NCBI GenBank assembly: GCA_017475525.1
Contig: JAFVFH010000054.1
Location: forward strand, 1 to 50,954
Direction: 5' to 3'
Length of the DNA: 50,954 nucleotides
Origin: Alphaproteobacteria bacterium
Lineage (GTDB): Bacteria > Pseudomonadota > Alphaproteobacteria > RF32 > CAG-239
Shown here: piece by piece, positions 24,207 through 32,895 of the stretch
Layout of the letters: the number at the start of each line of letters is the position of its first letter
Numbering within the stretch: the stretch's first letter is position 1
Notes under the pieces: generated by a model
The model's input: only the letters and a program-made list of their open reading frames with translations
Told to the model about the DNA's origin: nothing
The model's database searches: none
Translations under genes and position numbers: made by a program

Positions 24207-25511
24207 TTAAAAAGACTGCCCTATGCGGATATATTCAAACCCTTCTTTTTTCATTTGAGACGCATCAAAGATATTTCTTAAATCAGCCATTTTTTTGTGT
24301 CTCATTTTTTGTTTTAAGCTTTGAATATTAAGCGTATTAAATTCCTGCCACTCCGTCAAAACGGCAATCACATCAGCTCCTTCAAACACATCTTCAGGCA
24401 AGCGCGCATATTCGATTTTGTCGCCCAAAATGTTTTTGGCATTGTCGCTTGCTTGGTAGTCAAAAGCGTTAATTTTTGCGCCTTTTTCAAGCAAATGCGC
24501 CACAATTTCCATCGCAGGCGATTGTCTTACATCGTCTGTTCCGTTTTTAAAAGCGAGCCCCAACACCCCGATTTTAGGATTTTCAACGCCTTTGACCATA
24601 TCTAAAATACGCTCGGCCATTTGAAGTTTGCGTGCTTTGTTGCCTTCGATTGTTTGTTTGATCAGGCTCATGTTTGCTCCGCATTTTTGAGCCATCAACG
24701 CCATTGCCATTGTGTCTTTCGGAAAACAACTGCCGCCATATCCCGGACCTGCATTCAAAAATTTGTTGCCGATGCGCTTGTCAAGCCCCATTCCGAGGGC
24801 GACTTCGTCAATATCCGCACCGGCTTTTTCGCAAAAATTTGCCATTTCATTGATGTAATGAATTTTCATCGCCAAAAAAGCATTTGAGGCATATTTAATG
24901 GTTTCTGAAGATTTGCGCTTGACAAAAAGCATCTGCGTTTTCCCCTCAAAAGGTGCATAAAGTTTTTTGATCACCTCTGCCGCTTTTGCATTGTTTGCCC
25001 CGCAAACCACTCTATCCGGGGCAAAAAAATCGGCAAGCGCATACCCTTCTCTTAAAAATTCCGGCAATGAGACAACATCAAAATCGGCAGTCGGATTGTT
25101 TTTTTTGATGATTTTTTCGACTTCATCGCCTGTTCCGACCGGAACGGTAGACTTGTTCGCCACAACCGTATATTTTTTCAAAAACGGCGCCAGTTCCTGT
25201 GCTGCCGCATAAATATAGCGCATATCGGCCTCGTTGGTTTCGGGATGCGGTGGTGTGCCGACCGCCAAAATCACAACATCGGCACCTTGAACCCCATCTT
25301 TCATTGAGGTCGTAAATTTTAATTTTCCATCACCGGCAACCTTCAAAAACAGTTCTTCCAAACCGTCTTCATAAAGTGTGAGCTTTCCGCTTTGAAGGGC
25401 ATGGATTTTGTTTTCATCTTTGTCCACACAAACCACATCGTTGCCGAACGATGCAAATCCGACCCCTGTCGGCAAGCCGACATATCCTGTTCCGATAATT
25501 GCAATTTTCAT
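24207..25511 (-). CDS. ugd: UDP-glucose 6-dehydrogenase
   Basis: This 434-residue enzyme oxidises UDP-glucose to UDP-glucuronate with two NAD+, supplying capsule, exopolysaccharide or lipid A modification. The N-terminal Rossmann motif is IGTGYVGLPTGVGFA. The catalytic cysteine lies in PGYGGSCFPKDT (about residue 261). The central LAMKIHYINEMANFCE helix and C-terminal GLAFKNGTDDVRQSPA are those of the UDP-glucose/GDP-mannose dehydrogenase family. A UDP-ManNAc dehydrogenase is a less likely alternative. It starts 6 bp after recX, with which it may be co-transcribed. Confidence 0.92.
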   Translation of the reverse strand: MKIAIIGTGYVGLPTGVGFASFGNDVVCVDKDENKIHALQSGKLTLYEDGLEELFLKVAGDGKLKFTTSMKDGVQGADVVILAVGTPPHPETNEADMRYIYAAAQELAPFLKKYTVVANKSTVPVGTGDEVEKIIKKNNPTADFDVVSLPEFLREGYALADFFAPDRVVCGANNAKAAEVIKKLYAPFEGKTQMLFVKRKSSETIKYASNAFLAMKIHYINEMANFCEKAGADIDEVALGMGLDKRIGNKFLNAGPGYGGSCFPKDTMAMALMAQKCGANMSLIKQTIEGNKARKLQMAERILDMVKGVENPKIGVLGLAFKNGTDDVRQSPAMEIVAHLLEKGAKINAFDYQASDNAKNILGDKIEYARLPEDVFEGADVIAVLTEWQEFNTLNIQSLKQKMRHKKMADLRNIFDASQMKKEGFEYIRIGQSF

Positions 25512-25517
25512 TTTTTT

Positions 25518-26072
25518 TCAAACCTCTGTATCGTCCAAACTTTGCCCTAAAATATCACAAACCACATCATAGTCAAATCCTGCCCTCAAAAGTATCCCCA
25601 TATCTTTTTGCCGATTTTCTTTTCGCTCATCATCATTTTGACGAAACGGGCCGATTTTCCTTTTTTTTGCGAGCTTTAAGGCAAATTCTTTCGGGTTATA
25701 TTCTTCCTTTTCAATCAAATCATCAATTGCATTTTCATCAATGCCCTTCATTTTAAGCTTTGTTTTGATGTATCGTGCGGATTTACCCGTCGCTAAATAA
25801 TCTTTAATCTTGAGCAAAGCATATCTTTCATCGCTCACATAATTCCAATTTTGAAAATCCGCTAAAATCTCTTCAATCCAAAGATATGCCTGATTCTTAT
25901 CAAAATCAGGATTTTGATATGCATACCGATCGACTCTCCTTTTTAAGACATCTCTTAAATTTTGAACCGAACTTTCAAATCTTTCCAGATAATAAAGCCC
26001 GATATTTTTAAGCCTTATTTTTGTGATTTTTTTTAAGGCTTTTTGTTTTTGGGGCTGAGTTTTTGAATTCAT
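25518..26072 (-). CDS. recX: Regulatory protein RecX
   Basis: RecX inhibits RecA filament growth. The 184-residue protein has three-helix repeats with the words YVSDERYALLKIKDYLATGKSA, ARYIKTKLKMKGI and LAKKRKIGPFRQ that are typical of the family. The N-terminal 30 residues are basic and the first repeat is less conserved. The gene is divergent from hslO and upstream of ugd; recA is not in the window. Confidence 0.85.
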   Translation of the reverse strand: MNSKTQPQKQKALKKITKIRLKNIGLYYLERFESSVQNLRDVLKRRVDRYAYQNPDFDKNQAYLWIEEILADFQNWNYVSDERYALLKIKDYLATGKSARYIKTKLKMKGIDENAIDDLIEKEEYNPKEFALKLAKKRKIGPFRQNDDERKENRQKDMGILLRAGFDYDVVCDILGQSLDDTEV

Positions 26073-26143
26073 CTCTTGAAAAATCTTTCAAATTGACTTA
26101 AATTGCCGATAATACTGTTAAATTATAATAAGGAAATATCAAA

Positions 26144-27085
26144 TTGACCACTAAAAATTTTGACACTTGTGCATCATTTTATCTTGAAAACGGCGCTTTT
26201 ATGGGGCGTCTGGTGCGCTTAAACGACGTTGTTTCAACCATTTTAAGAAATCATCAATATCCGTTAAATGTTTCGTCAGCACTTGCCGAAACAACGGCGC
26301 TTGCCGCTTTAACATCTTCCATGCTCAAATATGGCGGTCTTTTTACGCTTCAAATCCAAGGGAACGGCCCTGTTTCGCTCCTTGTGACCGATGTCACGGC
26401 AAACGGTAAAATTCGCTCTTGTGCCAAATTCGATGAAAAAAAATTAAACGAAGCAAAAGCTTTGCGCAAAACAGAAGATATTATTGAAGAAGTGCCCCAC
26501 CTTGTCGGCGGTGGCTATATGGCCTTAACGGTTGACGAGCAAAACGGGTTGCCACCGTATCAAGGTGTTGTCGACCTCAAAGGTAAAAATCTTTCCGAAC
26601 TGGCTCTGCGCTATTTTGCCCAATCTGAGCAGATAGATACGCTCTTAAAGCTTTTCGTCAAAACACCTGCCGGCGAAAGCCAAAGTTATATGTCTGCCGG
26701 TATCATCTTGCAAAAAGTTCCGCTAAAGGGTGGCAAAGAAATTGATTTAAGCGAACAAAACTTAAACCAAACGTGGGAAGATTTGAGCGCCTTTGTCCAG
26801 AGCCTCAAGGCGGACGAAGTTTTTGATTCTGCACTCTCAAACGAGGAAATTTTGCATCGTCTTTTCCATCAAAACAACCTCCGCTTCACAGGGGATAAAA
26901 CTTTTGAATTCGGCTGTCGCTGCTCGCATGAAAAGCTCAAAAACACGCTTTCGTCTTTTGATGCAAAAGAGCTTGATGAAATGGCAGACAGCAATGGCAA
27001 AATCGAGGCAACGTGCAATTTCTGCGGTCAAAAATACACCTATTTGCGCACGGAATTGATAAAAGAAGAAAAACACTTGCAATAG
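26144..27085 (+). CDS. hslO: Redox-regulated chaperone Hsp33
   Basis: Hsp33 binds unfolding proteins when oxidised. The 313-residue protein has the redox switch cysteines C258, C260 (CRC) and C291, C294 (CNFC), which hold zinc when reduced. The core contains GNGPVSLLVTDVTANGKIR and YMSAGIILQ. The start codon is TTG at 26144, preceded by AAGGAAATATC; no ATG fits the family's N-terminus. It is divergent from recX, with 71 bp between. Confidence 0.93.
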   Translation: MTTKNFDTCASFYLENGAFMGRLVRLNDVVSTILRNHQYPLNVSSALAETTALAALTSSMLKYGGLFTLQIQGNGPVSLLVTDVTANGKIRSCAKFDEKKLNEAKALRKTEDIIEEVPHLVGGGYMALTVDEQNGLPPYQGVVDLKGKNLSELALRYFAQSEQIDTLLKLFVKTPAGESQSYMSAGIILQKVPLKGGKEIDLSEQNLNQTWEDLSAFVQSLKADEVFDSALSNEEILHRLFHQNNLRFTGDKTFEFGCRCSHEKLKNTLSSFDAKELDEMADSNGKIEATCNFCGQKYTYLRTELIKEEKHLQ

Positions 27086-27138
27086 ACCTCATTTTGTATT
27101 AAAAACTCGAAATAGATTGAACTGTAAAGGAGGTTTTT

Positions 27139-27744
27139 ATGCTTAAATTCTCTCGTATTTTGACTGTGATAACCATTCTGATATTAAGCGCTTGCGCTTC
27201 CAATAAAGAGGTTGCCGAACCTCGTCGTTATAAAGAACCGCGTTTTAATGAACAAGCTCCGATTGAACTTCTTGTGAGCAAAGTCAATATCACGTCTGAA
27301 TTTTCACCTTCTTTCACGCGTCCATACGTTGAACATTTGTTTCCGATTTCGCTTGAGCGTGCGGCACGTATTTGGGCAACTGATCGCTTAGAAGCGGCTG
27401 ATTTCAGCGCGAACCGCACGGCAGATTTCATCATTAAAGATGCAAGCGTTACCGAGCGAGAAGAAAAAGCGCAAGACCTGTTCCATAAAGACAGCTTAAA
27501 ATATCGCGCGACACTTTCGGTCGTTTTGAGAGTGACAGATGCCAACGGATCAACGGCACAAACTTCTATTGAGGCGTGGCGTGAGCTTGGCATTCCGGCA
27601 GATACTCAGATAGATCAAAAAGAAAAATATTGGAATGAAATGCTCCAAAAATTGATGGCAGACTTTAATGCCAAAATGCAGGAAAATATTGAGCAGTATC
27701 TCAATATGTATGTCAAAAACAGCACCGCAATTTTTGAATACTAA
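27139..27744 (+). CDS. Lipoprotein of unknown function
   Basis: The 201-residue protein has a lipoprotein signal peptide with lipobox LSAC (lipidated Cys19). The mature part has WATDRLEAADFSANRTADFI and KYRATLSVVLRVTDANG, a pattern I associate with an uncharacterised lipoprotein found in alphaproteobacteria. It probably faces the periplasm, anchored in the outer membrane because residue +2 is Ala. A strong AAAGGAGG precedes the ATG, 53 bp after hslO. Confidence 0.75.
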   Translation: MLKFSRILTVITILILSACASNKEVAEPRRYKEPRFNEQAPIELLVSKVNITSEFSPSFTRPYVEHLFPISLERAARIWATDRLEAADFSANRTADFIIKDASVTEREEKAQDLFHKDSLKYRATLSVVLRVTDANGSTAQTSIEAWRELGIPADTQIDQKEKYWNEMLQKLMADFNAKMQENIEQYLNMYVKNSTAIFEY

Positions 27745-27968
27745 ACTCGTAAGCCCTCTTTTTTTTCGCTATTGTTATACTTTGCAAAAACATGGTGAAA
27801 CAATGATGGAAGCGTATTCTCGGGGGTTTGTTCGCCAATAAAAAAAAGGGATTTTGTGTTCGATTTTTGAGATTTGTTTGTTTACACATCTTTTCTTTTC
27901 TGGCTTGCAATTAAAGAAAATATAAATTAAAAAGAGAACATTGTCATTTTTATTGAAGGTTTTGACGT

Positions 27969-29624
27969 ATGAAAGAAGAAACAAAAAATTTATATACGGC
28001 GATTATTTTATCTATACTGATTATTTTCGGTGTGAACCGTTTTTTTGCACCGAAGCAAAGCGCAAATACACAAAATCAGGCTGTTGAAGTTGTGCCTGAA
28101 GTTGAAAAAAACGAAGAAGTGAAGGTCCCTGTTTCTTTGCCTGTCGATAAGGTATTGAAAAAAGATGAAAGATTAGCGATTGAGACACCGTCTGTGAAAG
28201 GCTCCGTCAGGTTGAAGGGCGCTCGTTTTGATTTTTTGGAACTGACAAAATATAAACAAACGATTGAAAAAGATAGTGCTGATGTTGAGCTCTTGGCACC
28301 AAGCGGGACGAAAGACACCTATTTTGCAGAGTTCGGATTTTTATCGGCCAATCCATCTGATGTGCCGACCACAGACAGTATTTGGGAAAGTCAAAGCACA
28401 AAATTGACGCCCTCTACGCCGCTTGTTTTGGTCTGGGATAACGGGAACGGTTTGAAATTTGTGCGCAAGATTGAAATTGATGAGCATTATTTGATGACTA
28501 TTTCTGATGAGGTGCAAAACAATACGGGAAAAGAGGTGACGCTTTATCCGTTCGGCCGAATTTATCGCGTTTATGACACAAAAAATGACGCAAGAAGTGT
28601 TGTGCACGAAGGAATAACCGGTGTGATTGACGGTTCGGCAAAACAAATCAAACTCAATGATATTAAACCGCGTGAGCCGAAAACTTTTGAGGCAAAACAG
28701 GCTTGGCTCGGTTTTTCCGACAGATATTGGTTCACGGCATTTATTTTAGATGGTGAAAATCAAAACAGCATTACTCTTTCAAATAACGGCACGGATACGT
28801 ATCAGGCAGATTTCAGAGGAGAACCGATGCAAATTGCGGCAAATGCTTCCAAAACGCAAAAAGTTCAATTTTTCGCCGGCGCAAAGGAAATTAAGCTTCT
28901 CGATCAATATGCCAAAAACGGGATTAAAAAGTTTGATTTGGCTGTTGATTTCGGTTGGTATTACTTTTTGACAAAGCCGTTTTTCTATATTTTGGACTTT
29001 TTATACCGTTTTATCGGCAATATGGGGTGGGCGATTTTGCTCTTTGCGGCTCTTTTGAGACTCCTTATGTTTCCGATTGCAAATAAATCGTATGAGAGTA
29101 TGTCTAAAATGAAAAAAGTGCAACCGAAAGTGATGGCTTTGCAAGCACTTTACAAAGACAACAAAGCTTTGTTGCAACAAAGGACAATGGAACTTTACAA
29201 AAATGAAAAAATCAATCCGGCAGCAGGATGTTTGCCGATATTTATTCAAATTCCGATTTTCTTTTCGCTTTATAAGGTTTTGAATATTGCCATCGAAATT
29301 CGTCATGCGCCGTTTATCGGTTGGGTAAAAGATTTGTCGGCGCCCGACCCGCTCACAATCTCGGTTTGGTCGCATATTCCGTTGCCCTCAATTTTGGATA
29401 TCGGTGTTTGGCCGATTTTGATGGGGCTTACCATGTGGGTGCAACAAAAGTTAAATCCGGCACCGACAAACAAAGATCAGGCGATGATGTTTGCGATGTT
29501 GCCGTTTATCTTTACTCTTATGCTCGGGCACTTTGCCGTCGGTTTGGTCATTTATTGGACCTTGAGCAATTTGCTCTCTATTTTGCAACAAAAGGCGATT
29601 ATGTATAAAAACGGAGTGAAATAA
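27969..29624 (+). CDS. yidC: Membrane protein insertase YidC
   Basis: YidC inserts proteins into the inner membrane, alone or with Sec. The 551-residue protein has an N-terminal anchor (about 8-25), a large periplasmic domain (about 50-330), and the conserved C-terminal five-helix insertase (from about 335) with GWAILLFAALLRLLMFPIAN, NPAAGCLPIFIQIPIFFSLY and MPFIFT-like MLPFIFTLM. The length is standard for Gram-negative YidC. It overlaps engB by one base (TAATG), so the two are translationally coupled. The 224-bp gap upstream is AT-rich and holds no other gene. Confidence 0.95.
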   Translation: MKEETKNLYTAIILSILIIFGVNRFFAPKQSANTQNQAVEVVPEVEKNEEVKVPVSLPVDKVLKKDERLAIETPSVKGSVRLKGARFDFLELTKYKQTIEKDSADVELLAPSGTKDTYFAEFGFLSANPSDVPTTDSIWESQSTKLTPSTPLVLVWDNGNGLKFVRKIEIDEHYLMTISDEVQNNTGKEVTLYPFGRIYRVYDTKNDARSVVHEGITGVIDGSAKQIKLNDIKPREPKTFEAKQAWLGFSDRYWFTAFILDGENQNSITLSNNGTDTYQADFRGEPMQIAANASKTQKVQFFAGAKEIKLLDQYAKNGIKKFDLAVDFGWYYFLTKPFFYILDFLYRFIGNMGWAILLFAALLRLLMFPIANKSYESMSKMKKVQPKVMALQALYKDNKALLQQRTMELYKNEKINPAAGCLPIFIQIPIFFSLYKVLNIAIEIRHAPFIGWVKDLSAPDPLTISVWSHIPLPSILDIGVWPILMGLTMWVQQKLNPAPTNKDQAMMFAMLPFIFTLMLGHFAVGLVIYWTLSNLLSILQQKAIMYKNGVK

Positions 29625-30262
29625 TGGATGCAAATCAGGCTTTAAGATTTGAAAAAGCAAACAAGCTTTTTATGAAGGCGCCTGAGTTTATGCTCTCTGT
29701 GGCGCATTTGGAGCAGTTGCCGGCAGATGACAAGCCTGAAGTGGCGTTTGCAGGGCGGTCGAATGTTGGGAAATCGAGCCTGATTAATGCGCTCTTTTCG
29801 CGCAAAGATGTGGCAAAAACATCTTCAACGCCGGGGCGCACGCAACAACTCAACTATTTTAATTTTTCAAATCAAATGTATTTGGTGGATTTGCCCGGTT
29901 ATGGTTTTGCCAAAGCCCCTGTGCAAGAGGTAAAACGCTGGCAAAATGTTTTGACAACGTATTTGAAAGGCAGAGCTAATTTAAGGCGTGTTTTTTTGCT
30001 TGTTGACAGCCGTGTCGGCATTAAAAAGGTTGATGAAGATATTGCTAAAATTTTAGATGGGGCGGCTGTGCCGTATCAAATTGTTTTAACGAAAATTGAC
30101 AAGGTTTCGGCTCAAGAGCTTCTAAAAGCGAGGGCTGATATTGAGAAGTTTTTGCCAAATCATGCCGCCGCACACAATCTGATTTTGGAAACAAGCGCGG
30201 AGAAAAAAACGGGGCTTGATGAAGTTCGTGCCGAGATTGCTTCTTTTTGCGGGATTGAATAA
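29624..30262 (+). CDS. engB: Ribosome biogenesis GTPase EngB/YihA
   Basis: EngB is an essential GTPase of large-subunit assembly. The 212-residue protein has the P-loop GRSNVGKS (44-51), switch sequence TPGRTQQLNYF (69-79), DLPGYGFA (G3) and LTKIDK (G4). Association with yidC is common in alphaproteobacteria. Confidence 0.95.
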   Translation: MDANQALRFEKANKLFMKAPEFMLSVAHLEQLPADDKPEVAFAGRSNVGKSSLINALFSRKDVAKTSSTPGRTQQLNYFNFSNQMYLVDLPGYGFAKAPVQEVKRWQNVLTTYLKGRANLRRVFLLVDSRVGIKKVDEDIAKILDGAAVPYQIVLTKIDKVSAQELLKARADIEKFLPNHAAAHNLILETSAEKKTGLDEVRAEIASFCGIE

Positions 30263-30358
30263 TCGCTCATTACAGAAAAGCAAGGGAAAGATATAACAAA
30301 AGTTGTTCTTGTTTTATGGCTTTTGATTTTTATGTTTTTATCGAAAAGGAGAAAAAAC

Positions 30359-30643
30359 ATGCAACAAAAAGTTGAAAAAACAGAACAAAATATTGAACGC
30401 TGTCTTTGCCTTAATTGTCCGTCATACAGCTCATCGTGCAAAATTAAAAATGCTCACCAGACAACGAATCAACCTTCGGCTGATTTGCTTTGGCGCACAC
30501 ATTATGAAAAGATGTTTTGCGCATTTGAAAAAAGCAACTGCATACATGCCGATAAAGGGTGTATTTGCGATAAATGTGCGAATTTCAGAGATTATAATCT
30601 CAAAAATTGCACATATTGTATCCATACGGGCGGCACAAATTGA
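30359..30643 (+). CDS. Cysteine-rich DUF2769-like protein
   Basis: The 94-residue protein has 11 cysteines in the order CLCLNC, C, MFCAFEKSNC, CICDKC, C, YCIHTGG. The pattern matches my memory of DUF2769, small proteins known mainly from methanogens and anaerobic bacteria that may bind metal or an Fe-S cluster. I start at 30359, where AAGGAGAAAAAAC precedes the ATG; an upstream ATG at 30323 lacks a site. Its stop overlaps the next gene. Confidence 0.68.
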   Translation: MQQKVEKTEQNIERCLCLNCPSYSSSCKIKNAHQTTNQPSADLLWRTHYEKMFCAFEKSNCIHADKGCICDKCANFRDYNLKNCTYCIHTGGTN

Positions 30644-31308
30644 AAACAGCGCGGTATGAGCGTTCTTACACAAAAGAAGCTGACTTGTTGAAAGCTTATC
30701 GCAAAGCACAAAACAGAGCCGAATATCTTTCAGATGTTGATGATAAGCTTTTGTCTTATGGCAATGTGATTGCTTTTTGCGCCGCTTCAAAAAAATGTTT
30801 GCAAAAAGAAAGCACAAAGCGCAATCAAATTTTGTTTTGGACATACCATCATATCGGCGATTTGTTCTTAAAAAAGAACCTTGAAAGGTTTGAACCCTCA
30901 AACAACGCTTTTGCTTTAGAGGCTTATCAAAATGCGCTTGAGCTTTCAAAAACAACAGGCGAACAAACGGATACCTTAAAAAAAATGCGTGATGTTTATC
31001 TGTTGTTAGAAGATGAAAACGGCTATTTTCAAACTTCGGCAGAAATGGCAAGGCTTGTTGATGATGCCTTAAAAGCACAAGCTTTTTTGGAGTTGGCACA
31101 AAATGCAACATCTGCTAAACAGGAGGCTTATTTTTTGGAACAAGCCTTAAAATTTGTGAACAAAGAAGATATTTCTTTTTTGCAAAAATGTCGGCAGACG
31201 GTTGTTTTGTGCGAACGGCTCTATGAGATTTATCAAAAAATAGGAGATTTCAATAAAGCTTTGGAATTTAAAAACATTGAACAACAGACCGAAAGGCTTA
31301 TAAACTAA
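30640..31308 (+). CDS. Helical-repeat (TPR-like) protein, linked to the Cys-rich protein
   Basis: The 222-residue product is almost wholly helical, with TPR-like pairs such as ALEAYQNALELSKTTGEQTD, YFQTSAEMARLVDDALKAQA and DFNKALEFKNIEQQ. The likely start is TTG at 30640, inside the TTGA overlap with the preceding stop; an ATG at 30607 would overlap by 37 bp. The 4-bp overlap indicates coupling, and the pair probably acts together. TPR-like proteins are scaffolds. No enzyme motif is seen. Confidence 0.68.
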   Translation: MKTARYERSYTKEADLLKAYRKAQNRAEYLSDVDDKLLSYGNVIAFCAASKKCLQKESTKRNQILFWTYHHIGDLFLKKNLERFEPSNNAFALEAYQNALELSKTTGEQTDTLKKMRDVYLLLEDENGYFQTSAEMARLVDDALKAQAFLELAQNATSAKQEAYFLEQALKFVNKEDISFLQKCRQTVVLCERLYEIYQKIGDFNKALEFKNIEQQTERLIN

Positions 31309-31335
31309 AAAGGTCGATTAAAAAATCGACCTTTT
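31308..31335. terminator. Bidirectional terminator
   Basis: A perfect 12-bp stem AAAAGGTCGATT / AATCGACCTTTT with a 4-A loop separates two convergent genes. The A and T arms make it work on both strands. Confidence 0.9.
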
Positions 31336-31349
31336 GGTTTGAGATGTTT

Positions 31350-31661
31350 CTAGGCATTGTCCCTGTCATAGATCTCTTTGTCGATAAGGTGCGGGAGCTG
31401 AAAATACAATCCGTTCCAGACGACATCGACTTCGTCGCCGACCTTGAGACCTTCTTTGTCAAAGCCGTAGATGCCTTGATAGAGTTTGCCATCCTTCTCG
31501 AAGGAACACAGGAAGCAACCCTCTTCATCCTCAAAGTGATAGAGGAGCTTGGCTTTACCGACAAATGTGCTCGGGGTGCTTGTTTTACTGCGGCCAAAAA
31601 TCATGATGACCAGAGCAATCACGAAGATTGCTACAAAAATAATTGTGATAATTTTTTCCAT
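31350..31661 (-). CDS. Small membrane-anchored protein of unknown function
   Basis: The 103-residue protein has one N-terminal membrane helix (about 3-22) and a soluble domain with LLYHFEDEEGCFLCSFEKDG and VGDEVDVVWNGLYF, which reads as a small beta domain. The ribosome binding site is weak. Convergent with the TPR-like gene and sharing its terminator. Codon use and the hydrophobic start support a real gene, but no family is recognised. Confidence 0.6.
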   Translation of the reverse strand: MEKIITIIFVAIFVIALVIMIFGRSKTSTPSTFVGKAKLLYHFEDEEGCFLCSFEKDGKLYQGIYGFDKEGLKVGDEVDVVWNGLYFQLPHLIDKEIYDRDNA

Positions 31662-31853
31662 ACGTATTGGGGTTAAAATTATATAAAACTATGGTCAGTT
31701 TACATTTTTTTTGTCAAAAGTCAAACAAAAAATGATTTCTTTTTGCTTTATTTGTGTTTTTTTAATTTGCAGAGGAGTGGCTGTTTTGTTTGTGCGCCAA
31801 GAGCGCTGAGGGGGAGTTTTTATTTTTATATCAAAAGATATATCATTTTTTGC

Positions 31854-31882
31854 TTGCCATTTTGATGAAAATAGACTATCTT
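31854..31882 (+). promoter_or_regulatory. Promoter of the pilin gene
   Basis: TTGCCA (31854-31859) and TATCTT (31877-31882) are 17 bp apart, about 225 bp upstream of the ATG. The stretch 31662-31850 before it is AT-rich and shows no other feature. Confidence 0.5.
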
Positions 31883-31888
31883 TAGTAT

Positions 31889-32104
31889 TGGATGGTTGAA
31901 ATAGCCGTCTATGGACCAGAAATCCATTACAAGAGGTCGTGTGCAAGACCTAAAAATGCATATTCCAGTTTTTGGACTGGAAGGTGGCTGAATAAGGAAC
32001 TTCCATTCCAAATAGGTTACGCTATCATCTTGTAATAGTTTCTGCTTCCAGTCGCTTTTATAGCGATTTTTTTGTTGAAACAAATTTTGGAAAGGAAACT
32101 TAAT
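31889..32104 (+). promoter_or_regulatory. Pilin leader with alternative helices and terminator
   Basis: Visible stems: AGGTC/GACCT (31934-31951), TTCCAGT/ACTGGAA (31963-31982) and the terminator TCGCT/AGCGA (32052-32066). The segment GACTGGAAG (31975-31983) can instead pair over 9 bp with CTTCCAGTC (32045-32053), which would open both the upstream hairpin and the base of the terminator. That is the layout of a transcriptional switch. No known class is recognised. Confidence 0.55.
32052..32073 (+). terminator. Intrinsic terminator within the pilin leader
   Basis: TCGCT, loop TTTAT, AGCGA and seven T, 31 nt before the ATG and just upstream of the ribosome binding site GGAAAGGAAAC. Confidence 0.7.
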
Positions 32105-32743
32105 ATGAAAAACAATCAAAATGGTCGTTCAATGGTCGAAATGCTCGGCGTTTTGGCTATTATCGGTGTGTTGTCAGCAGGTGGTTTGGCAGGCTATTCA
32201 AAGGCTATGTTCAAACACAAATTAAACAACACAATGGATCAACTCACAATGCTTGTGACTAACATCCGCACGATGTATGGCACGCAAGACAGCTACAAAG
32301 ACTTGAGCAACGTTCAAGCCGTTAGTTTGGGCATCGTCCCTGCCGCTATGAAGGGGACTGCTAAAGCAGCAGTTGCACCTCAGGGCAAAGAAGGTGAGGA
32401 TGGCTATGTAGCCGGTAGTGCTGCCAGCCAAGAACTGGTAAACCCGTTCAAAGGCACTGTGACAATTGAGCCTTCCGGCGCAACAGCAAAAGGTGATAAC
32501 AGGGCATTTACAGTGACGTATGCCGGTCTTCCGACAGAGGCTTGTATTGCTCTTGTGACAGCCGATTGGGGCGCAGGTGCTGGTTCGGGCTTTATCGCCG
32601 TTGCCGCAGGCAGTGAAAAAATTGAAGATGCTCTTGTCGGAAGCGGTCTCGGTGGTCGTGCTGAAGGTGCGGCTTATTCCGTTGGCAATGCTATCAATGT
32701 TTGTGGCTCGACAACGAACACAGTTGCATTGAAGTTCTATTAA
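32105..32743 (+). CDS. Type IV pilin-like protein
   Basis: The 212-residue protein has a short basic leader (MKNNQNG), a prepilin-type cleavage site after Gly7, then RSMVEMLGVLAIIGVLSAGG with Glu at +5, and a hydrophobic helix continuing to GYSKAM. The C-terminal domain is Gly/Ala-rich with two cysteines (EACIALV and NVCGST) that may form the D-region disulfide. I start at 32105 because GGAAAGGAAACTTAAT precedes it; the upstream in-frame ATG at 32072 would add 11 residues within the leader RNA. No pilus assembly genes are nearby, so it is an orphan subunit or pseudopilin used by a machine encoded elsewhere. Confidence 0.85.
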   Translation: MKNNQNGRSMVEMLGVLAIIGVLSAGGLAGYSKAMFKHKLNNTMDQLTMLVTNIRTMYGTQDSYKDLSNVQAVSLGIVPAAMKGTAKAAVAPQGKEGEDGYVAGSAASQELVNPFKGTVTIEPSGATAKGDNRAFTVTYAGLPTEACIALVTADWGAGAGSGFIAVAAGSEKIEDALVGSGLGGRAEGAAYSVGNAINVCGSTTNTVALKFY

Positions 32744-32786
32744 TTTCCATTTTCAAAAATTTTTTTCAAGTTTGTAAACCAACCAG

Positions 32787-32817
32787 CCGCACATTCTCGG
32801 ATGTGCGGTTTTTTTTT
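32787..32817 (+). terminator. Terminator of the pilin gene
   Basis: A perfect 8-bp stem CCGCACAT/ATGTGCGG with a 6-nt loop and nine T. Confidence 0.92.
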
Positions 32818-32895
32818 GAAAAACGAAGAGGCTTGTGTGCACTTAAAAAAGGGAGGGTGGATTGAAAAAGGCGAGAGGGACTTTTGGGGGAAAAG

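Noticed and set aside
30431-31111. 226-codon frame on the minus strand
   Set aside because: It is antisense to the Cys-rich and TPR-like genes, which have ribosome binding sites, coupling and recognisable patterns.
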